Shown here piece after piece: positions 1 through 11,486 of a stretch of DNA of 64,000 bases. The stretch is from Brenneria izbisi. Lineage in GTDB: Bacteria > Pseudomonadota > Gammaproteobacteria > Enterobacterales > Enterobacteriaceae. The notes beneath the pieces are model-generated. The model saw nothing but the letters and a program-made list of their open reading frames with translations. It had not been told where the DNA came from and made no database searches. The stretch lies in contig NZ_JAMPJU010000003.1 in NCBI RefSeq assembly GCF_025840185.1, forward strand, positions 124,001-188,000, written 5' to 3'. The translations under genes and the position numbers were made by a program. Each line of letters starts with the position of its first letter. The stretch's first letter is position 1.

Positions 1-43
1 AGCGCGGTTTTACTGTTCTCATTCTTGTCTTGTACGGTAATTT

Positions 44-1390
44 ATGGCTCACGAACATTTTCATTCTCATGCACTGCATCGCCGCTTAAATCGGCAGGAT
101 TATAAGACGTTGTCTCTGGCTGCGCTGGGTGGCGCACTGGAGTTTTATGACTTCATCATTTTCGTTTTTTTCGCGGCCATCATCGGCGATCTTTTCTTCC
201 CGGCGGATATTCCTGAGTGGCTACGTCAGGTTCAGACGTTTGGCATCTTCGCGGCGGGTTATCTCGCTCGTCCGCTGGGGGGCATCGTCATGGCCCACTT
301 TGGCGATCTGGTCGGGCGTAAAAAGATGTTCAGTCTGAGTATCTTGTTAATGGCGTTGCCCACGTTGGCGATGGGAATGCTGCCGACCTATGAGGTTATC
401 GGCATTGCGGCGCCACTGCTTCTGTTGTTGATGCGCGTACTGCAAGGCGCGGCGATTGGCGGTGAAGTGCCTGGGGCTTGGGTGTTTGTCTCAGAGCATG
501 TTCCGCGTTCACGCATCGGTTTTGCCTGTGGAACTCTGACCGCAGGGTTAACCATGGGGATTCTATTGGGATCGCTGGTCGCCACTTTGCTTAATACCGC
601 GCTGACGCCAGAACAGATGTCAGGCGGCGGCTGGCGTTTGCCGTTTTTTATTGGCGGGATCTTCGGGCTGGTGGCAATGTATTTACGCCGTTGGTTACAG
701 GAAACGCCGATCTTTATGGAAATGCAGGCCCATAAGAAACTGGCTGAAGAGTTGCCGCTGAAATCGGTGGTGATGGATCACCGAAAGGCTGTGGTGGTTT
801 CCATGTTGCTGACCTGGATGCTATCCGCATGTATTGTGGTTGTGATCCTGATGGCGCCGACATATCTGCAAAAAGTTCATGGCATTTCTGCGGCGCTCGC
901 ATTACAGGCAAATTGTCTGGCGACGATTATGCTGATGGCGGGCTGCATCGGCGCCGGTCTGCTTGTTGACCGTTTCGGCGCCGGTAAGCTGTTTATTCTG
1001 GGCAGTTTGTCGTTGGCTGTATGTAGTTGGTTTTTCTACAGCATGGCGGCGAGCAACACGACTCTGCTGTTTATCAGCTACGCGATAGTCGGTTTGAGCG
1101 TCGGTGTTGTCGGCGCGGTGCCTTATGTCATGGTGCGCGCGTTCCCGGCGGAAGTGCGTTTTTCAGGCATATCATTTTCTTATAACGTTTCTTATGCGAT
1201 TTTCGGCGGCTTAACGCCGATCTTTGTCACGTTGATTATGAAGATAACGCCGCTGGCTCCGGCATATTACGTGCTGACGCTGGCATGTGTCGGCCTGTTG
1301 TTGGGGATCTATTTACATCGTGATTTAAATAGCGAACAGGGCAACAAGTTGGCCGGGCAAGAAAAACCCCGTTCGCCGGTCAGTATTTAG
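44..1390 (+). CDS. MFS transporter, metabolite:H+ symporter (MHS) type
   Basis: A 448-residue inner-membrane protein made almost entirely of hydrophobic segments, about twelve, as expected of the major facilitator superfamily. The signature loop between segments 2 and 3 is present (GDLVGRKK, about residues 87-94), and the first segment carries the ALEFYDF motif typical of MHS members such as ProP and KgtP-like permeases. These usually import organic acids or osmolytes with protons. The N-terminus is His-rich (MAHEHFHSH). The start is the first ATG and has no strong ribosome binding site, so the exact start is uncertain. It converges on satP across a shared hairpin. The substrate cannot be told from sequence. 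Confidence 0.8.
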   Translation: MAHEHFHSHALHRRLNRQDYKTLSLAALGGALEFYDFIIFVFFAAIIGDLFFPADIPEWLRQVQTFGIFAAGYLARPLGGIVMAHFGDLVGRKKMFSLSILLMALPTLAMGMLPTYEVIGIAAPLLLLLMRVLQGAAIGGEVPGAWVFVSEHVPRSRIGFACGTLTAGLTMGILLGSLVATLLNTALTPEQMSGGGWRLPFFIGGIFGLVAMYLRRWLQETPIFMEMQAHKKLAEELPLKSVVMDHRKAVVVSMLLTWMLSACIVVVILMAPTYLQKVHGISAALALQANCLATIMLMAGCIGAGLLVDRFGAGKLFILGSLSLAVCSWFFYSMAASNTTLLFISYAIVGLSVGVVGAVPYVMVRAFPAEVRFSGISFSYNVSYAIFGGLTPIFVTLIMKITPLAPAYYVLTLACVGLLLGIYLHRDLNSEQGNKLAGQEKPRSPVSI

Positions 1391-1417
1391 GATTGTTCGT
1401 TAAAATTGTATGTTAAA

Positions 1418-1454
1418 GCAATGAAGCCCGGTCATGCTGACCGGGCTTCATTGC
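1418..1454. terminator. Bidirectional hairpin between the MFS gene and satP
   Basis: A perfect inverted repeat (arms GCAATGAAGCCCGGTCA and its complement, short loop) sits between the two convergent genes. It probably ends transcription in both directions, although neither side has a long T-run. Confidence 0.7.
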
Positions 1455-1467
1455 ATCGCGGTGGCAC

Positions 1468-2040
1468 TCAGTGCGTGCCGCGAGCGCCAATCGGCAGAAC
1501 TGTGCGACCATATTGCTCGTTCAGCACTTCGGCCATAGCGAGATAAATCGCGCTTGCGCCGCAGATAATCCCTTCATAACCCGCAAAGGTCAGAATGGCA
1601 TGGTTACCAGTGAAGTTGCCGACGGCCAGCAAAGCAAACAGCACGGTCAGGCTGGCAAATACAAATTGCAATGCGCGGTTGGCGCGCAATGTACCGAAGA
1701 ACATAAACAGCGTGAAAACACCCCACAACCCAAGGAATACGCCCAGGAACTTTGCATCGCTGGCTTCCGCCAGACCCATTTTCGGCAACATGATAATGGC
1801 GACCAGCGTTAGCCAGAACGCGCCATAAGAGGTGAATGCGGTCACGCCGAAGGTGTTTCCTTTTTTGTATTCCAGTAATCCCGCCAGAATCTGAGCAATA
1901 CCGCCGTAAAAAATGCCCATGCTGAGAATAATGGAAGAAAGCGGGAAAAAGCCTGCGTTGTGCAAGTTGAGTAGAACGGTGGTCATCCCGAAACCCATCA
2001 GTCCTAACGGACCGGGATTCGCCAAGGTATTTGTATGCAT
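1468..2040 (-). CDS. satP: Acetate/succinate:H+ symporter SatP (GPR1/FUN34/YaaH family)
   Basis: A 190-residue six-helix inner-membrane protein that takes up acetate and succinate with protons. The N-terminal family signature [14 protein letters not shown] is at about residues 8-21, and the length equals E. coli SatP (188). I chose the ATG at 2040 because GAGG lies just upstream and the protein then begins as in E. coli; an in-frame ATG 27 bases further upstream lacks this support. In E. coli satP also lies next to dnaK. Here it is divergent from dnaK, with a 400-base gap between them. Confidence 0.93.
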   Translation of the reverse strand: MHTNTLANPGPLGLMGFGMTTVLLNLHNAGFFPLSSIILSMGIFYGGIAQILAGLLEYKKGNTFGVTAFTSYGAFWLTLVAIIMLPKMGLAEASDAKFLGVFLGLWGVFTLFMFFGTLRANRALQFVFASLTVLFALLAVGNFTGNHAILTFAGYEGIICGASAIYLAMAEVLNEQYGRTVLPIGARGTH

Positions 2041-2370
2041 AAATCCTCTGCGATAACAGATAATCAAAAATAGATGTTGTTTAAGGTGTTATTGTCCGCC
2101 ATAACGCCAGGGATTTCCCTTTTTTGCGACGGGCGCGGCATCATATCGGGCGCACTGAACGGACACAACATGATGAAGAAAGAATAGTTTGATCCCACAG
2201 GGGTTAACAGCCAATTTTTTTCATCTCCCCCCCTTGATGATGGAATTGTTGGCCCCATCTTATTTTCAACCGAAACAGTTTGACCTTACCGGAAAGGTTT
2301 ATGTCGGGTATTGAATTTGTGTGGCTGGATTGAAATTGACGGCAACGCAAAAGAAAAATCAGGTTATGAC

Positions 2371-2397
2371 GTTGAAAAACGGCATATCGCCCGCATA
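2371..2397 (+). promoter_or_regulatory. Sigma-32-type heat-shock promoter of dnaKJ
   Basis: GTTGAAA (2371-2377), a 12-base spacer and CCCGCATA (2390-2397) fit the sigma-32 consensus CTTGAAA-N13-15-CCCCATNT, about 50 bases before dnaK. The rest of the 2041-2446 gap holds no gene I can support. It must also contain the divergent satP promoter. Confidence 0.65.
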
Positions 2398-2446
2398 GTA
2401 GGTTGGACTACCACACCGAATATGACTTTTTAGTGGAGATGTTTAG

Positions 2447-4360
2447 ATGGGTAAGATTATTGGTATCGACCTGGGTACAACCAACTCTTGTGTAGCGATT
2501 ATGGACGGTACGCAGGTTAAAGTACTGGAAAACAGCGAAGGCGATCGCACGACGCCTTCAATTATTGCTTATACGCAAGATGGTGAAACTCTGGTGGGCC
2601 AACCGGCTAAACGTCAGGCGGTGACTAACCCGAAAAATACCCTGTTTGCGATTAAGCGTCTGATTGGCCGTCGTTTCAAGGACGAAGAAGTCCAGCGCGA
2701 TACCAATATTATGCCGTACAAAATTATTGCGGCTGACAATGGCGATGCCTGGCTGGAAGTGAAAGACCAGAAAATGGCGCCGCCGCAGATTTCGGCCGAA
2801 GTGCTGAAAAAAATGAAGAAAACGGCGGAAGACTATCTGGGTGAAACGGTTACCGAAGCGGTGATCACCGTCCCGGCCTACTTCAATGATGCTCAGCGTC
2901 AGGCGACCAAAGATGCGGGCCGCATCGCCGGCCTGGAAGTAAAACGTATCATTAACGAACCGACGGCGGCGGCGCTGGCGTATGGTTTGGATAAAGAAGT
3001 GGGTAACCGCACCATCGCCGTATATGACCTGGGCGGCGGTACTTTCGATATTTCCATCATCGAAATCGATGAAGTCGATGGCGAAAAAACCTTTGAAGTG
3101 TTGGCAACCAACGGCGATACCCATTTGGGCGGTGAAGACTTCGATAGCCGTTTGATCAACTATCTGGTTGATGAGTTCAAGAAAGATCAGGGCTTTGATC
3201 TGCGCAATGATCCGCTGGCCATGCAACGTCTGAAAGAAGCTGCGGAAAAAGCCAAGATTGAACTCTCTTCCGCACAACAGACAGACGTCAATCTACCGTA
3301 CATTACCGCGGATGCAAGCGGCCCGAAACACCTGAATATCAAAGTAACGCGCGCCAAACTGGAATCACTGGTCGAAGATCTGGTGAACCGTTCTCTTGAG
3401 CCGCTGAAAGTTGCGCTGCAGGATGCAGGACTGTCTGTGTCTGAAATTCAGGACGTGATCCTGGTGGGCGGTCAGACGCGTATGCCGCTGGTGCAGAAGA
3501 AAGTTGCTGATTTCTTCGGTAAAGAACCACGTAAAGACGTGAACCCGGATGAAGCGGTTGCCATCGGCGCCGCGGTTCAGGGCGGCGTGCTGTCTGGTGA
3601 TGTGAAAGACGTGCTGCTGCTGGATGTTACCCCGCTGTCTCTGGGGATCGAAACCATGGGTGGCGTCATGACAGCGCTGATCGCCAAAAACACCACTATC
3701 CCGACCAAACATAGTCAGGTGTTCTCGACGGCGGAAGATAACCAGGCGGCGGTGACCATTCATGTGTTGCAGGGGGAGCGTAAACGCGCGCAGGACAACA
3801 AATCTCTCGGCCAGTTCAACCTGGATGGCATTCAGCCTGCGCCGCGCGGCATGCCGCAGATCGAAGTGACCTTTGATATCGATGCCGATGGCATCCTGCA
3901 CGTCTCCGCGAAAGACAAAAACAGCGGTCGTGAGCAGAAAATCACCATTAAGGCGTCTTCCGGTCTGAATGAGGACGAAATTCAGAAAATGGTTCGCGAT
4001 GCTGAAGCGAACGCGGAATCAGATCGTAAGTTTGAAGAACTGGTGCAGACGCGTAACCAGGGTGACCACCTGTTGCACAGCACGCGTAAACAACTGGAAG
4101 AAGTGGGTGATAAACTGGCTTCTGATGACAAAACGGCCATTGATGACGCCTTGAAAGCACTGGAAAGCTCGCTGAAAGGTGAAGACAAAGCAGATATCGA
4201 AGCCAAGATCCAGGCACTGGTTCAGGTTTCCGGTAAATTGCTGGAAGCGTCTCAGCCGGAGGCTCAGGCTGGCGCCGAAGGTGCGGCTGGCGATACTTCC
4301 GCTCGTAAAGATGACGATGTCGTTGATGCTGAGTTTGAAGAAGTAAAAGATAAAAAGTAA
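2447..4360 (+). CDS. dnaK: Hsp70 chaperone DnaK
   Basis: A cytosolic ATP-dependent chaperone of 637 residues (E. coli 638). The N-terminal ATPase opens with [10 protein letters not shown] (about 6-15) and contains the DLGGGTFD phosphate loop (about 194-201) and the VGGQTRMP adenosine-site motif (about 341-348). The substrate-binding domain and helical lid follow, and the protein ends in the conserved acidic tail EEVKDKK. It works with DnaJ, encoded 130 bases downstream, and GrpE, encoded elsewhere. The ATG has GGAG upstream. A sigma-32 promoter precedes it, so heat induction is expected. Confidence 0.99.
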   Translation: MGKIIGIDLGTTNSCVAIMDGTQVKVLENSEGDRTTPSIIAYTQDGETLVGQPAKRQAVTNPKNTLFAIKRLIGRRFKDEEVQRDTNIMPYKIIAADNGDAWLEVKDQKMAPPQISAEVLKKMKKTAEDYLGETVTEAVITVPAYFNDAQRQATKDAGRIAGLEVKRIINEPTAAALAYGLDKEVGNRTIAVYDLGGGTFDISIIEIDEVDGEKTFEVLATNGDTHLGGEDFDSRLINYLVDEFKKDQGFDLRNDPLAMQRLKEAAEKAKIELSSAQQTDVNLPYITADASGPKHLNIKVTRAKLESLVEDLVNRSLEPLKVALQDAGLSVSEIQDVILVGGQTRMPLVQKKVADFFGKEPRKDVNPDEAVAIGAAVQGGVLSGDVKDVLLLDVTPLSLGIETMGGVMTALIAKNTTIPTKHSQVFSTAEDNQAAVTIHVLQGERKRAQDNKSLGQFNLDGIQPAPRGMPQIEVTFDIDADGILHVSAKDKNSGREQKITIKASSGLNEDEIQKMVRDAEANAESDRKFEELVQTRNQGDHLLHSTRKQLEEVGDKLASDDKTAIDDALKALESSLKGEDKADIEAKIQALVQVSGKLLEASQPEAQAGAEGAAGDTSARKDDDVVDAEFEEVKDKK

Positions 4361-4490
4361 TCGCCCTTTGAGCGGGCGTAGTGACAGTGACCTACCCGAT
4401 AAATAATGGGATAAAACTGTCGCTGGCAACCAGCACGGGCGTTGAGGAAACTCTGCGCCCGTGCACGCATGTTGAGGGCAGGACAAAAGC

Positions 4491-5621
4491 ATGGCGAAGC
4501 AAGACTATTACGAGAGTTTAGGCGTCTCTAAAGATGCCGATGAGCGCGAAATAAAGAAGGCGTACAAGCGTCTGGCAATGAAGCATCACCCGGATAGAAA
4601 TCCAGGTGATAAAGAGGCTGAAGCTAAATTCAAAGAGATTAAAGAAGCCTACGAAATCCTTACCGACCCTCAGAAACGTGCGGCCTATGACCAATATGGT
4701 CATGCGGCGTTCGAGCAGGGTGGGATGGGCGGCGGTGGCGGCTTTGGCGGCGGCGGCGCCGATTTTGGCGATATTTTTGGCGACGTTTTCGGCGATATCT
4801 TTGGTGGCGGACGTCGCCAGCGCGCAAGCCGTGGTTCCGATTTACGTTATAACATGGAACTGTCGCTGGAAGAGGCCGTCCGTGGCGTCAGCAAAGAGAT
4901 CCGCATTCCCACGCTGGAAGAGTGCGATGTGTGCCACGGCAACGGCTCTAAGCCGGGCAGTTCGCCGGTTACCTGTCCGACTTGTCACGGTAATGGCCAG
5001 GTGCAGATGCGTCAGGGTTTCTTTACGGTGCAGCAGGCTTGTCCGCACTGTCATGGTCGCGGCAAGATCATTAAAGATCCGTGCATTAAATGCCGTGGTC
5101 ATGGTCGTGTAGAGAAGAGCAAAACGCTGTCGGTGAAAATCCCTGCCGGGGTGGATACGGGTGACCGCATCCGTCTGTCTGGTGAAGGGGAGGCCGGGGA
5201 GCACGGCGCGCCGGCAGGCGACTTATACGTTCAGGTACAGGTTAAGGCGCACCCGATCTTCCAGCGTGAAGAGAACAATCTGTATTGTGAAGTGCCGATC
5301 AATTTTGCCATGGCTGCATTGGGCGGGGAAATTGAGGTGCCAACGTTGGATGGCCGCGTGAAGCTGAAAGTCCCGGCGGAAACGCAGACTGGAAAGCTGT
5401 TCCGTATGCGTGGTAAAGGCGTGAAGTCTGTTCGCGGCGGCGCTCAGGGCGATTTGTTGTGTCGGGTAGTGGTGGAAACGCCGGTTAACTTGAACGAGCG
5501 TCAAAAACAGTTGCTGCAAGAGCTTGAGGAAAGTTTTGGCGGCCCGTCTGGGGAAAGAAACAGCCCGCGTTCCAAAAGCTTTTTCGACGGCGTGAAGAAG
5601 TTTTTTGATGATCTGATTTAA
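4491..5621 (+). CDS. dnaJ: Hsp40 co-chaperone DnaJ
   Basis: A 376-residue co-chaperone that delivers clients to DnaK and stimulates its ATPase. Domains in order: the J domain with HPD (about 33-35), a Gly/Phe-rich linker (about 76-108), a zinc-binding region with four CxxCxGxG-type repeats (about 144-208), and the two beta-sandwich substrate domains. The dnaK-dnaJ gap contains a small hairpin (4362-4378) that could adjust the ratio of the two products. The ATG is preceded by AGGA. Confidence 0.98.
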   Translation: MAKQDYYESLGVSKDADEREIKKAYKRLAMKHHPDRNPGDKEAEAKFKEIKEAYEILTDPQKRAAYDQYGHAAFEQGGMGGGGGFGGGGADFGDIFGDVFGDIFGGGRRQRASRGSDLRYNMELSLEEAVRGVSKEIRIPTLEECDVCHGNGSKPGSSPVTCPTCHGNGQVQMRQGFFTVQQACPHCHGRGKIIKDPCIKCRGHGRVEKSKTLSVKIPAGVDTGDRIRLSGEGEAGEHGAPAGDLYVQVQVKAHPIFQREENNLYCEVPINFAMAALGGEIEVPTLDGRVKLKVPAETQTGKLFRMRGKGVKSVRGGAQGDLLCRVVVETPVNLNERQKQLLQELEESFGGPSGERNSPRSKSFFDGVKKFFDDLI

Positions 5622-5655
5622 GCCGCGAGCGGCTGTCTGGTTGTGAATAAAACAG

Positions 5656-5693
5656 AAAACCGGTTGGTTGCGTTGCTGCCAGCCGGTTTTTTT
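5656..5693 (+). terminator. Rho-independent terminator of dnaKJ
   Basis: The stem ACCGGTTGG/CCAGCCGGT is followed by a run of seven T residues, 35 bases after the dnaJ stop. Confidence 0.88.
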
Positions 5694-5845
5694 ACGCTTT
5701 TCAGCCGATATGAATAATGTTTAATTGCTCGTTTTTATCATGATTTTTGGAAATTTAAACGACTTTTAGCAAACGATGAAGTCGGGTAACCTAATACCTA
5801 CGATGAAGAAAAGGCGCGGTATTGCTCTGTTCCTTTAAATTGAGA

Positions 5846-7054
5846 ATGAATGACATGATAAATATGCTGCGCCGTTTTACCGGCTTCGATGCCGCAGCAG
5901 GTTTGATGCTGATTGGCGCGACAGCGCTGGCGATGATACTGGCTAACTTTTCTTTCAGTGCCGAGGCTTATCAGCAATTTTTGACGATGCCGGTGGAAAT
6001 TCGATTCGGCGCGTTGGAAATCAAAAAGAATCTGCTGCTGTGGATTAATGACGCGCTGATGGCGGTTTTCTTTTTGATGATTGGCCTGGAAGTGAAGCGT
6101 GAGTTGATGGAAGGCACGCTGGCAAGCCGAAGTCAGGCATTGTTGCCGCTGGCGGCGGCTATCGGCGGCATGGTGTTTCCCGCGTTGATCTTCCTGCTGT
6201 TTAACTTTAGCGATGCGGATACCCGTTCCGGCTGGGCGATCCCTGCGGCAACCGATATCGCGTTTGCCGTGGGTATCCTGATTTTATTAGGCAAGCGCGT
6301 TCCCCCAGGATTAAAGGTATTTTTACTCGCGCTGGCTATTATCGACGATCTGGGCGCCATCCTGATTATCGCGCTGTTCTATACCCAGCAGATATACTGG
6401 CCTGCGTTCGCTGGCGCATTATTGGCGGTTGCCGTGTTGGGGTACATGAATAAGCAGAATGTGATGAAAACGTCCGCTTATCTGCTGGTAGGGATCGTTT
6501 TGTGGGTCTGTATTCTGAAATGTGGCGTACATGCGACGTTGGCGGGGGTGATTGTCGGGTTTTTTATTCCTTTGCGAGCGCCTGGTGGTCAGCATTCGCC
6601 AGCCACAACGTTGGAGCATGGCCTGCAAGTCTGGGTTTCTTTCCTGATTATTCCGCTTTTTGCTTTTGCCAATGCCGGGATCGTGCTGGAAGGTATTGAG
6701 CCTGGGAAGCTTTTCTCACCGCTGATTTTTGGGATCGCGGCAGGGTTGCTGATTGGTAAACCATTGGGTATCACGTTGTGCAGTTGGTTGATCATCAAAT
6801 CAGGCTATGCCCGATTACCTGCCGGGGTCAGCTTCGGTCAACTCATGGCGGTGTCGGTGTTGTGCGGTATTGGCTTTACCATGTCGATTTTTATCACGCT
6901 GCTGGCGTTTACCAATAGCGATGCGGCATTTATTACTTATGCGAAATTGGGGATCTTGCTTACATCAGGGTTGGCTGCGTTTTTGGGGTATATCGTGTTG
7001 CACCGCACATTACCTAAATCGCACCGCGCACTGGATTCCGTGCTCCAGCGTTAA
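5846..7054 (+). CDS. nhaA: Na+/H+ antiporter NhaA
   Basis: A twelve-helix inner-membrane antiporter that expels sodium in exchange for protons. The essential aspartate pair is visible in AIIDDLGAI, along with the family motifs [11 protein letters not shown] and PLFAFANAG. From the ATG at 5846 it is 402 residues, a little longer than E. coli NhaA (388). Other ATGs at 5822, 5855 and 5864 are possible, and none has a decisive ribosome site. In E. coli the sodium-responsive activator nhaR follows directly. Here rpsT follows on the other strand and no nhaR is present in the window. Confidence 0.95.
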   Translation: MNDMINMLRRFTGFDAAAGLMLIGATALAMILANFSFSAEAYQQFLTMPVEIRFGALEIKKNLLLWINDALMAVFFLMIGLEVKRELMEGTLASRSQALLPLAAAIGGMVFPALIFLLFNFSDADTRSGWAIPAATDIAFAVGILILLGKRVPPGLKVFLLALAIIDDLGAILIIALFYTQQIYWPAFAGALLAVAVLGYMNKQNVMKTSAYLLVGIVLWVCILKCGVHATLAGVIVGFFIPLRAPGGQHSPATTLEHGLQVWVSFLIIPLFAFANAGIVLEGIEPGKLFSPLIFGIAAGLLIGKPLGITLCSWLIIKSGYARLPAGVSFGQLMAVSVLCGIGFTMSIFITLLAFTNSDAAFITYAKLGILLTSGLAAFLGYIVLHRTLPKSHRALDSVLQR

Positions 7055-7078
7055 CCAGGCAAGCGGGACTTAAGACGT

Positions 7079-7107
7079 AAAAAAACCGGCCTGAGCCGGT
7101 TTTTTTA
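7079..7107. terminator. Bidirectional terminator between nhaA and rpsT
   Basis: The stem ACCGGC-CTGA-GCCGGT is flanked by A-run and T-run on opposite sides, so it can serve both convergent genes. Confidence 0.88.
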
Positions 7108-7133
7108 ACAACAATACAATCCGCGAAACGCGA

Positions 7134-7397
7134 TTATTGCATGGCGTTGATGCGCGCAACCAGATTGGATTTATGACGTGCAGCTTTGTTTTTGTGGATC
7201 AGGCCTTTACCAGCCTGACGATCCACGATCGGTTGCATATCATTAAATGCTTTCTGTGCCGCTTCTTTATCGCCAGTAGCGATCGCCGCGTATACTTTCT
7301 TGATGAAAGTACGCATCATGGAGCGACGGCTTGCGTTATGCTTACGGCGCTTTTCAGACTGTACGGCGCGTTTCTTAGCTGATTTGATATTAGCCAA
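7134..7397 (-). CDS. rpsT: 30S ribosomal protein S20
   Basis: An 87-residue basic protein of the small ribosomal subunit ([10 protein letters not shown]..., the same length as E. coli S20). The start codon is TTG at 7397, as in E. coli rpsT, where the rare UUG start is part of autogenous translational control. It is preceded by GGGAGTTGGACC. A strong promoter lies about 50 bases upstream. It converges with nhaA. Confidence 0.98.
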   Translation of the reverse strand: MANIKSAKKRAVQSEKRRKHNASRRSMMRTFIKKVYAAIATGDKEAAQKAFNDMQPIVDRQAGKGLIHKNKAARHKSNLVARINAMQ

Positions 7398-7445
7398 GGT
7401 CCAACTCCCAAATATATTCTATCGAGGACAATTCAAAGGCCGAGG

Positions 7446-7474
7446 AATATGCCCTTTTCGCCTTCGTTTGTCAA
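7446..7474 (-). promoter_or_regulatory. Sigma-70 promoter of rpsT
   Basis: On the minus strand, TTGACA (7474-7469), a 17-base spacer and CATATT (7451-7446) form a near-consensus promoter; the surrounding bases also resemble E. coli rpsT P2. The rest of 7398-7698 contains no gene. It must also hold the ribF promoter, which I did not define. Confidence 0.8.
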
Positions 7475-7698
7475 TGGATTTGTGCAAATAAGCGCCGTTT
7501 GTACGTCGACGCTTGTTACGTTGTGATGGCGCAGGATTTTAACAGCTTCACGCGATGGAATACAGCTTTTCACTTCATAAATTCACCAGTAGCTGAAATC
7601 ACGGCAGCAAAAGGCTGAATCGCGGGTTAACCTTACTCGCTGTACAAGGTATAATCCGCCGATTTCCATTATATTAACCAATTTGTTCTGAGCCAGCC

Positions 7699-8640
7699 AT
7701 GCAGCTAATTCGCGGTATACACAATCTTCGGGCACACCATTATGGTTGTGTGCTCACTATTGGTAATTTTGACGGCGTGCACCGCGGACATCAAATGTTG
7801 CTGGAACGCCTGAAGCAGGAAGGCCTGGCGCGTCGCCTACCCGTTATGGTGATGATTTTCGAACCACAGCCGCAGGAGTTGTTTTCCGCTTCTGGCGCGC
7901 CCGCGCGTTTGACCAGCCTGCGTGATAAGGTGAATTATCTGGCAAAGGCGGGAGTGGATTACCTGCTGTGCGTGAAGTTTGATGCAGACTTCGCCGCCAA
8001 CCATGCCCAAACGTTTGTATCCAAACTGTTGGTGGAAAAACTGGGCGTTAAGTTTCTGGTGGTCGGCGATGACTTTCGTTTCGGCGCTGGTCGGCAAGGT
8101 GATTTCCTGTTATTACAACGTGCCGGGGTTGAAGCAGGATTTGAGGTCATCAGTACCGACTCATTCTGTAATGGTGGAAAACGGGTGAGCAGCACGGCTG
8201 TTCGCGAAGCGCTCAGCCAGGATGATTTAACGCGGGCGGAAAGCTTGTTGGGTCATCCCTACAGTATTTCCGGGCGGGTGGTGCATGGCAATGCGTTGGG
8301 GCGGACGATCGGTTTTCCCACCGCCAATTTACCGTTAAAACGACAGGTGTCGCCGGTCAGCGGCGTTTATGCTGTCAGTGTATATGGTCTGGGCGATGCG
8401 CCGTTGCCGGGGGTTGCCAATATTGGCTCGCGTCCCACGGTAACGGGAGACAAACGCCAGCAGCTTGAAGTGCACTTGCTGGATATGGCCATGGATCTGT
8501 ATGGTCGTCATATTGAAGTGGTGCTGCGTAAAAAAATACGTAATGAACAGCGTTTTGCCTCGCTTGATGCGCTAAAGCAGCAAATCGCTGATGATGTGGT
8601 GACGGCCCGGATATTTTTTGGGTTAAAGACACCGGTTTAA
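7699..8640 (+). CDS. ribF: Bifunctional riboflavin kinase/FAD synthetase RibF
   Basis: A 313-residue enzyme that phosphorylates riboflavin to FMN and adenylates FMN to FAD. The N-terminal adenylyltransferase half has the nucleotidyl motif [13 protein letters not shown] (about 20-32) and the SSTAVREAL segment. The C-terminal kinase half has [11 protein letters not shown] (about 199-209). The length equals E. coli RibF. It is the first gene of a co-directional run with ileS and lspA, as in other enterobacteria, and ileS starts 32 bases downstream. Confidence 0.97.
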   Translation: MQLIRGIHNLRAHHYGCVLTIGNFDGVHRGHQMLLERLKQEGLARRLPVMVMIFEPQPQELFSASGAPARLTSLRDKVNYLAKAGVDYLLCVKFDADFAANHAQTFVSKLLVEKLGVKFLVVGDDFRFGAGRQGDFLLLQRAGVEAGFEVISTDSFCNGGKRVSSTAVREALSQDDLTRAESLLGHPYSISGRVVHGNALGRTIGFPTANLPLKRQVSPVSGVYAVSVYGLGDAPLPGVANIGSRPTVTGDKRQQLEVHLLDMAMDLYGRHIEVVLRKKIRNEQRFASLDALKQQIADDVVTARIFFGLKTPV

Positions 8641-8672
8641 TTTTTCTAGCCGAAAACGAAATCGAGAATCTA

Positions 8673-11486
8673 ATGAGTGACTATAAGACTACCCTGAATT
8701 TGCCGGAAACAGGGTTCCCGATGCGTGGCGATCTGGCCAGGCGCGAACCTGACATGCTGAAACGTTGGTATGAGCAGGATCTGTATGGGATTATTCGTAA
8801 GGCCAAAAAAGGTAAAAAAACCTTCATTCTGCACGATGGTCCCCCGTATGCGAATGGCAATATCCATATTGGTCACTCGGTTAACAAGATTCTTAAAGAT
8901 ATTATCATTAAGTCTAAAGGTCTGTCTGGCTATAACTCTCCATATGTGCCGGGTTGGGACTGTCATGGTCTGCCTATCGAGCTCAAGGTCGAACAACTGA
9001 TCGGCAAGCCAGGCGAGAAGGTGAGCGCGGCTGAGTTCCGCGCCGAGTGCCGTAAATACGCCGCCGAACAGGTCGCCGGTCAGAAGAAGGACTTTATTCG
9101 TCTTGGCGTGCTGGGCGATTGGGACCATCCGTACCTGACGATGGATTTCACGACCGAAGCCAACATTATTCGCGCGTTGGGCCGCATTATTGAAAACGGT
9201 CATTTGCATAAAGGGGCCAAGCCGGTTCACTGGTGCGTCGACTGTGGTTCTGCGCTGGCTGAAGCCGAAGTGGAATACTATGACAAAACGTCGCCGTCTA
9301 TCGATGTGGCCTTTAATGCCGTCGATGTCGCCGCGGTGTGTGCCAAATTTGGCGTCAGCCAGGTTGAAGGCCCGCTTTCTTTGGTGATCTGGACCACCAC
9401 GCCGTGGACACTGCCGGCTAACCGTGCGATCTCTCTGAATGCGGCGTTTACCTATCAACTGGTGCAGATTGCAGGACAAGCACTGATTCTGGCTGACGAT
9501 CTGGTTGAAAGCGTGATGAAGCGTATCGGTATTGATCACTGGCAGGTGCTGGGCGAGTGCAAAGGCAGCGATCTGGAATTGCTGCGTTTCCGGCATCCGT
9601 TCATGGGCTTTGACGTTCCGGCAATCCTGGGCGAACACGTCACGCTGGATGCGGGTACTGGCGCTGTGCATACCGCGCCGGGGCATGGCCCGGAGGATTA
9701 TGTCGTCGGTCAGCAATATGGGTTGGAAGTCGTCAATCCGGTAGGGCCGAATGGCTGTTACCTGACCGGGACCTATCCTGAACTGGATGGCAAGTTTGTC
9801 TTTAAGGCCAATGATACCGTGGTCGACATTCTGCGTGAAAAAGGCGTGTTGCTGCATATAGAAAAGCTGTTGCACAGTTATCCGTGCTGCTGGCGCCATA
9901 AAACGCCGGTTATCTTCCGCGCCACTCCGCAGTGGTTTATCAGCATGGATCAGAACGGTTTGCGTAAGCAGTCGTTGGCTGAAATAAAAGGCGTGCAGTG
10001 GATCCCTGATTGGGGTCAGGCGCGTATTGAGGCTATGGTCGCCAACCGCCCTGACTGGTGTATTTCCCGCCAGCGTACCTGGGGCGTGCCGATGTCGCTG
10101 TTCGTGCACAAAGACACGGAAGCACTGCATCCGCGTACCAGTGAGCTGATTGAAGCCGTTGCCAAACGCGTTGAGCAGGATGGCATTCAGGCATGGTGGG
10201 ATCTTGATGCGGCCGATGTGCTGGGTGCGGAAGCGGCGGATTACGTCAAAGTGCCCGATACGCTGGACGTCTGGTTCGACTCCGGGTCGACTCATGCTTC
10301 CGTGGTGGATGTCCGTCCTGAATTTTGCGGTCATTCGGCGGATATGTATCTGGAAGGCTCCGATCAGCATCGCGGCTGGTTTATGTCTTCACTGATGATT
10401 TCGACGGCGATCAAAGGCAAAGCCCCTTATCGTCAGGTTCTGACGCACGGTTTCACTGTGGATGGTCAGGGCCGCAAAATGTCGAAGTCTATCGGTAATA
10501 CTGTCAGCCCGCAGGACGTGATGGATAAATTGGGCGCCGATATTCTGCGCCTGTGGATCGGTTCAACCGATTATTCGGGGGAAATCGCCGTTTCCGATGA
10601 GATCCTGAAACGTTCCGCCGACGCTTATCGGCGTATTCGCAACACTGCGCGTTTTCTGTTGGCTAACCTGAACGGATTTGAGCCACAGCGGGATAGTGTG
10701 AAGCCTGAAGAGATGGTGGTGCTGGATCGTTGGGCGGTCGGTTGTGCGAAAGCGGCGCAGGAAGAGATTATCGAAGCCTATGAGAGCTACGATTTCCACC
10801 GTGTGGTGCAACGTCTGATGCAGTTCTGCTCCATTGAAATGGGGTCGTTCTACCTTGATATCATCAAGGATCGTCAGTACACCGCGAAAGGCGACAGCAT
10901 TGCGCGCCGCAGTTGCCAGACGGCGCTGTATCATATTTCCGAAGCGTTGGTGCGCTGGATGGCGCCGATTCTGTCGTTCACCGCCGACGAAGTCTGGAAC
11001 TTTCTGCCGGGCGAACGTGCGCAGTATGTCTTCACTGAAGAGTGGTATGACGGTTTGTTCGGCCTGGACGCGGCTGAAACTATGAACGACGTCTTCTGGG
11101 CGGATATTCTGAAAGTGCGTGGCGAAGTGAACAAAGTGATTGAGCAGGCGCGCAATGACAAACGTATCGGCGGGTCGCTGGAAGCGTCGGTCACGCTCTA
11201 TGCCGATGCCAATCTTGCGGGTAAATTGAACCGCTTACATCAGGAACTGCATTTTGCGCTGTTGACCTCGAAAGCATTGGTTGAACGTTATGAAGACGCG
11301 CCTGCCGATGCGCAAGATACGGAACTCTCTGGACTGAAAATTGCCTTAAGCAAGGCGGAAGGACATAAGTGTCCGCGCTGCTGGCACTATGAGTCAGATA
11401 TCGGGACAAATACCGATCATCCTGACATTTGTGGTCGCTGCGCAACGAATATCGGCGGCAATGGTGAAGAGCGTAAATTTGTCTGA
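8673..11486 (+). CDS. ileS: Isoleucyl-tRNA synthetase
   Basis: A 937-residue class I aminoacyl-tRNA synthetase (E. coli 938). The ATP-binding HIGH motif is in [10 protein letters not shown] (about 58-67) and KMSKS is at about 602-606. Between them lies the editing domain ([11 protein letters not shown]-like motif). The C-terminus carries a zinc finger, CPRCWHYE ... CGRCATN (about 901-925). Its stop overlaps the lspA start by one base. A 566-codon open frame lies antisense inside this gene and is judged a shadow. Confidence 0.99.
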   Translation: MSDYKTTLNLPETGFPMRGDLARREPDMLKRWYEQDLYGIIRKAKKGKKTFILHDGPPYANGNIHIGHSVNKILKDIIIKSKGLSGYNSPYVPGWDCHGLPIELKVEQLIGKPGEKVSAAEFRAECRKYAAEQVAGQKKDFIRLGVLGDWDHPYLTMDFTTEANIIRALGRIIENGHLHKGAKPVHWCVDCGSALAEAEVEYYDKTSPSIDVAFNAVDVAAVCAKFGVSQVEGPLSLVIWTTTPWTLPANRAISLNAAFTYQLVQIAGQALILADDLVESVMKRIGIDHWQVLGECKGSDLELLRFRHPFMGFDVPAILGEHVTLDAGTGAVHTAPGHGPEDYVVGQQYGLEVVNPVGPNGCYLTGTYPELDGKFVFKANDTVVDILREKGVLLHIEKLLHSYPCCWRHKTPVIFRATPQWFISMDQNGLRKQSLAEIKGVQWIPDWGQARIEAMVANRPDWCISRQRTWGVPMSLFVHKDTEALHPRTSELIEAVAKRVEQDGIQAWWDLDAADVLGAEAADYVKVPDTLDVWFDSGSTHASVVDVRPEFCGHSADMYLEGSDQHRGWFMSSLMISTAIKGKAPYRQVLTHGFTVDGQGRKMSKSIGNTVSPQDVMDKLGADILRLWIGSTDYSGEIAVSDEILKRSADAYRRIRNTARFLLANLNGFEPQRDSVKPEEMVVLDRWAVGCAKAAQEEIIEAYESYDFHRVVQRLMQFCSIEMGSFYLDIIKDRQYTAKGDSIARRSCQTALYHISEALVRWMAPILSFTADEVWNFLPGERAQYVFTEEWYDGLFGLDAAETMNDVFWADILKVRGEVNKVIEQARNDKRIGGSLEASVTLYADANLAGKLNRLHQELHFALLTSKALVERYEDAPADAQDTELSGLKIALSKAEGHKCPRCWHYESDIGTNTDHPDICGRCATNIGGNGEERKFV

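Noticed and set aside
2064-2258. 64-codon frame upstream of satP
   Set aside because: It lies in the divergent promoter region, with no ribosome site or recognisable motif.
4720-4815. GGC/GGT-rich repeat that looks like a microsatellite
   Set aside because: It encodes the Gly/Phe-rich linker of DnaJ.
8670-10370. 566-codon open frame antisense to ileS
   Set aside because: It lies wholly inside ileS, has no family motif and a protein composition typical of reverse-frame translation (many His, Arg, Gln). It is a shadow of strong codon bias.
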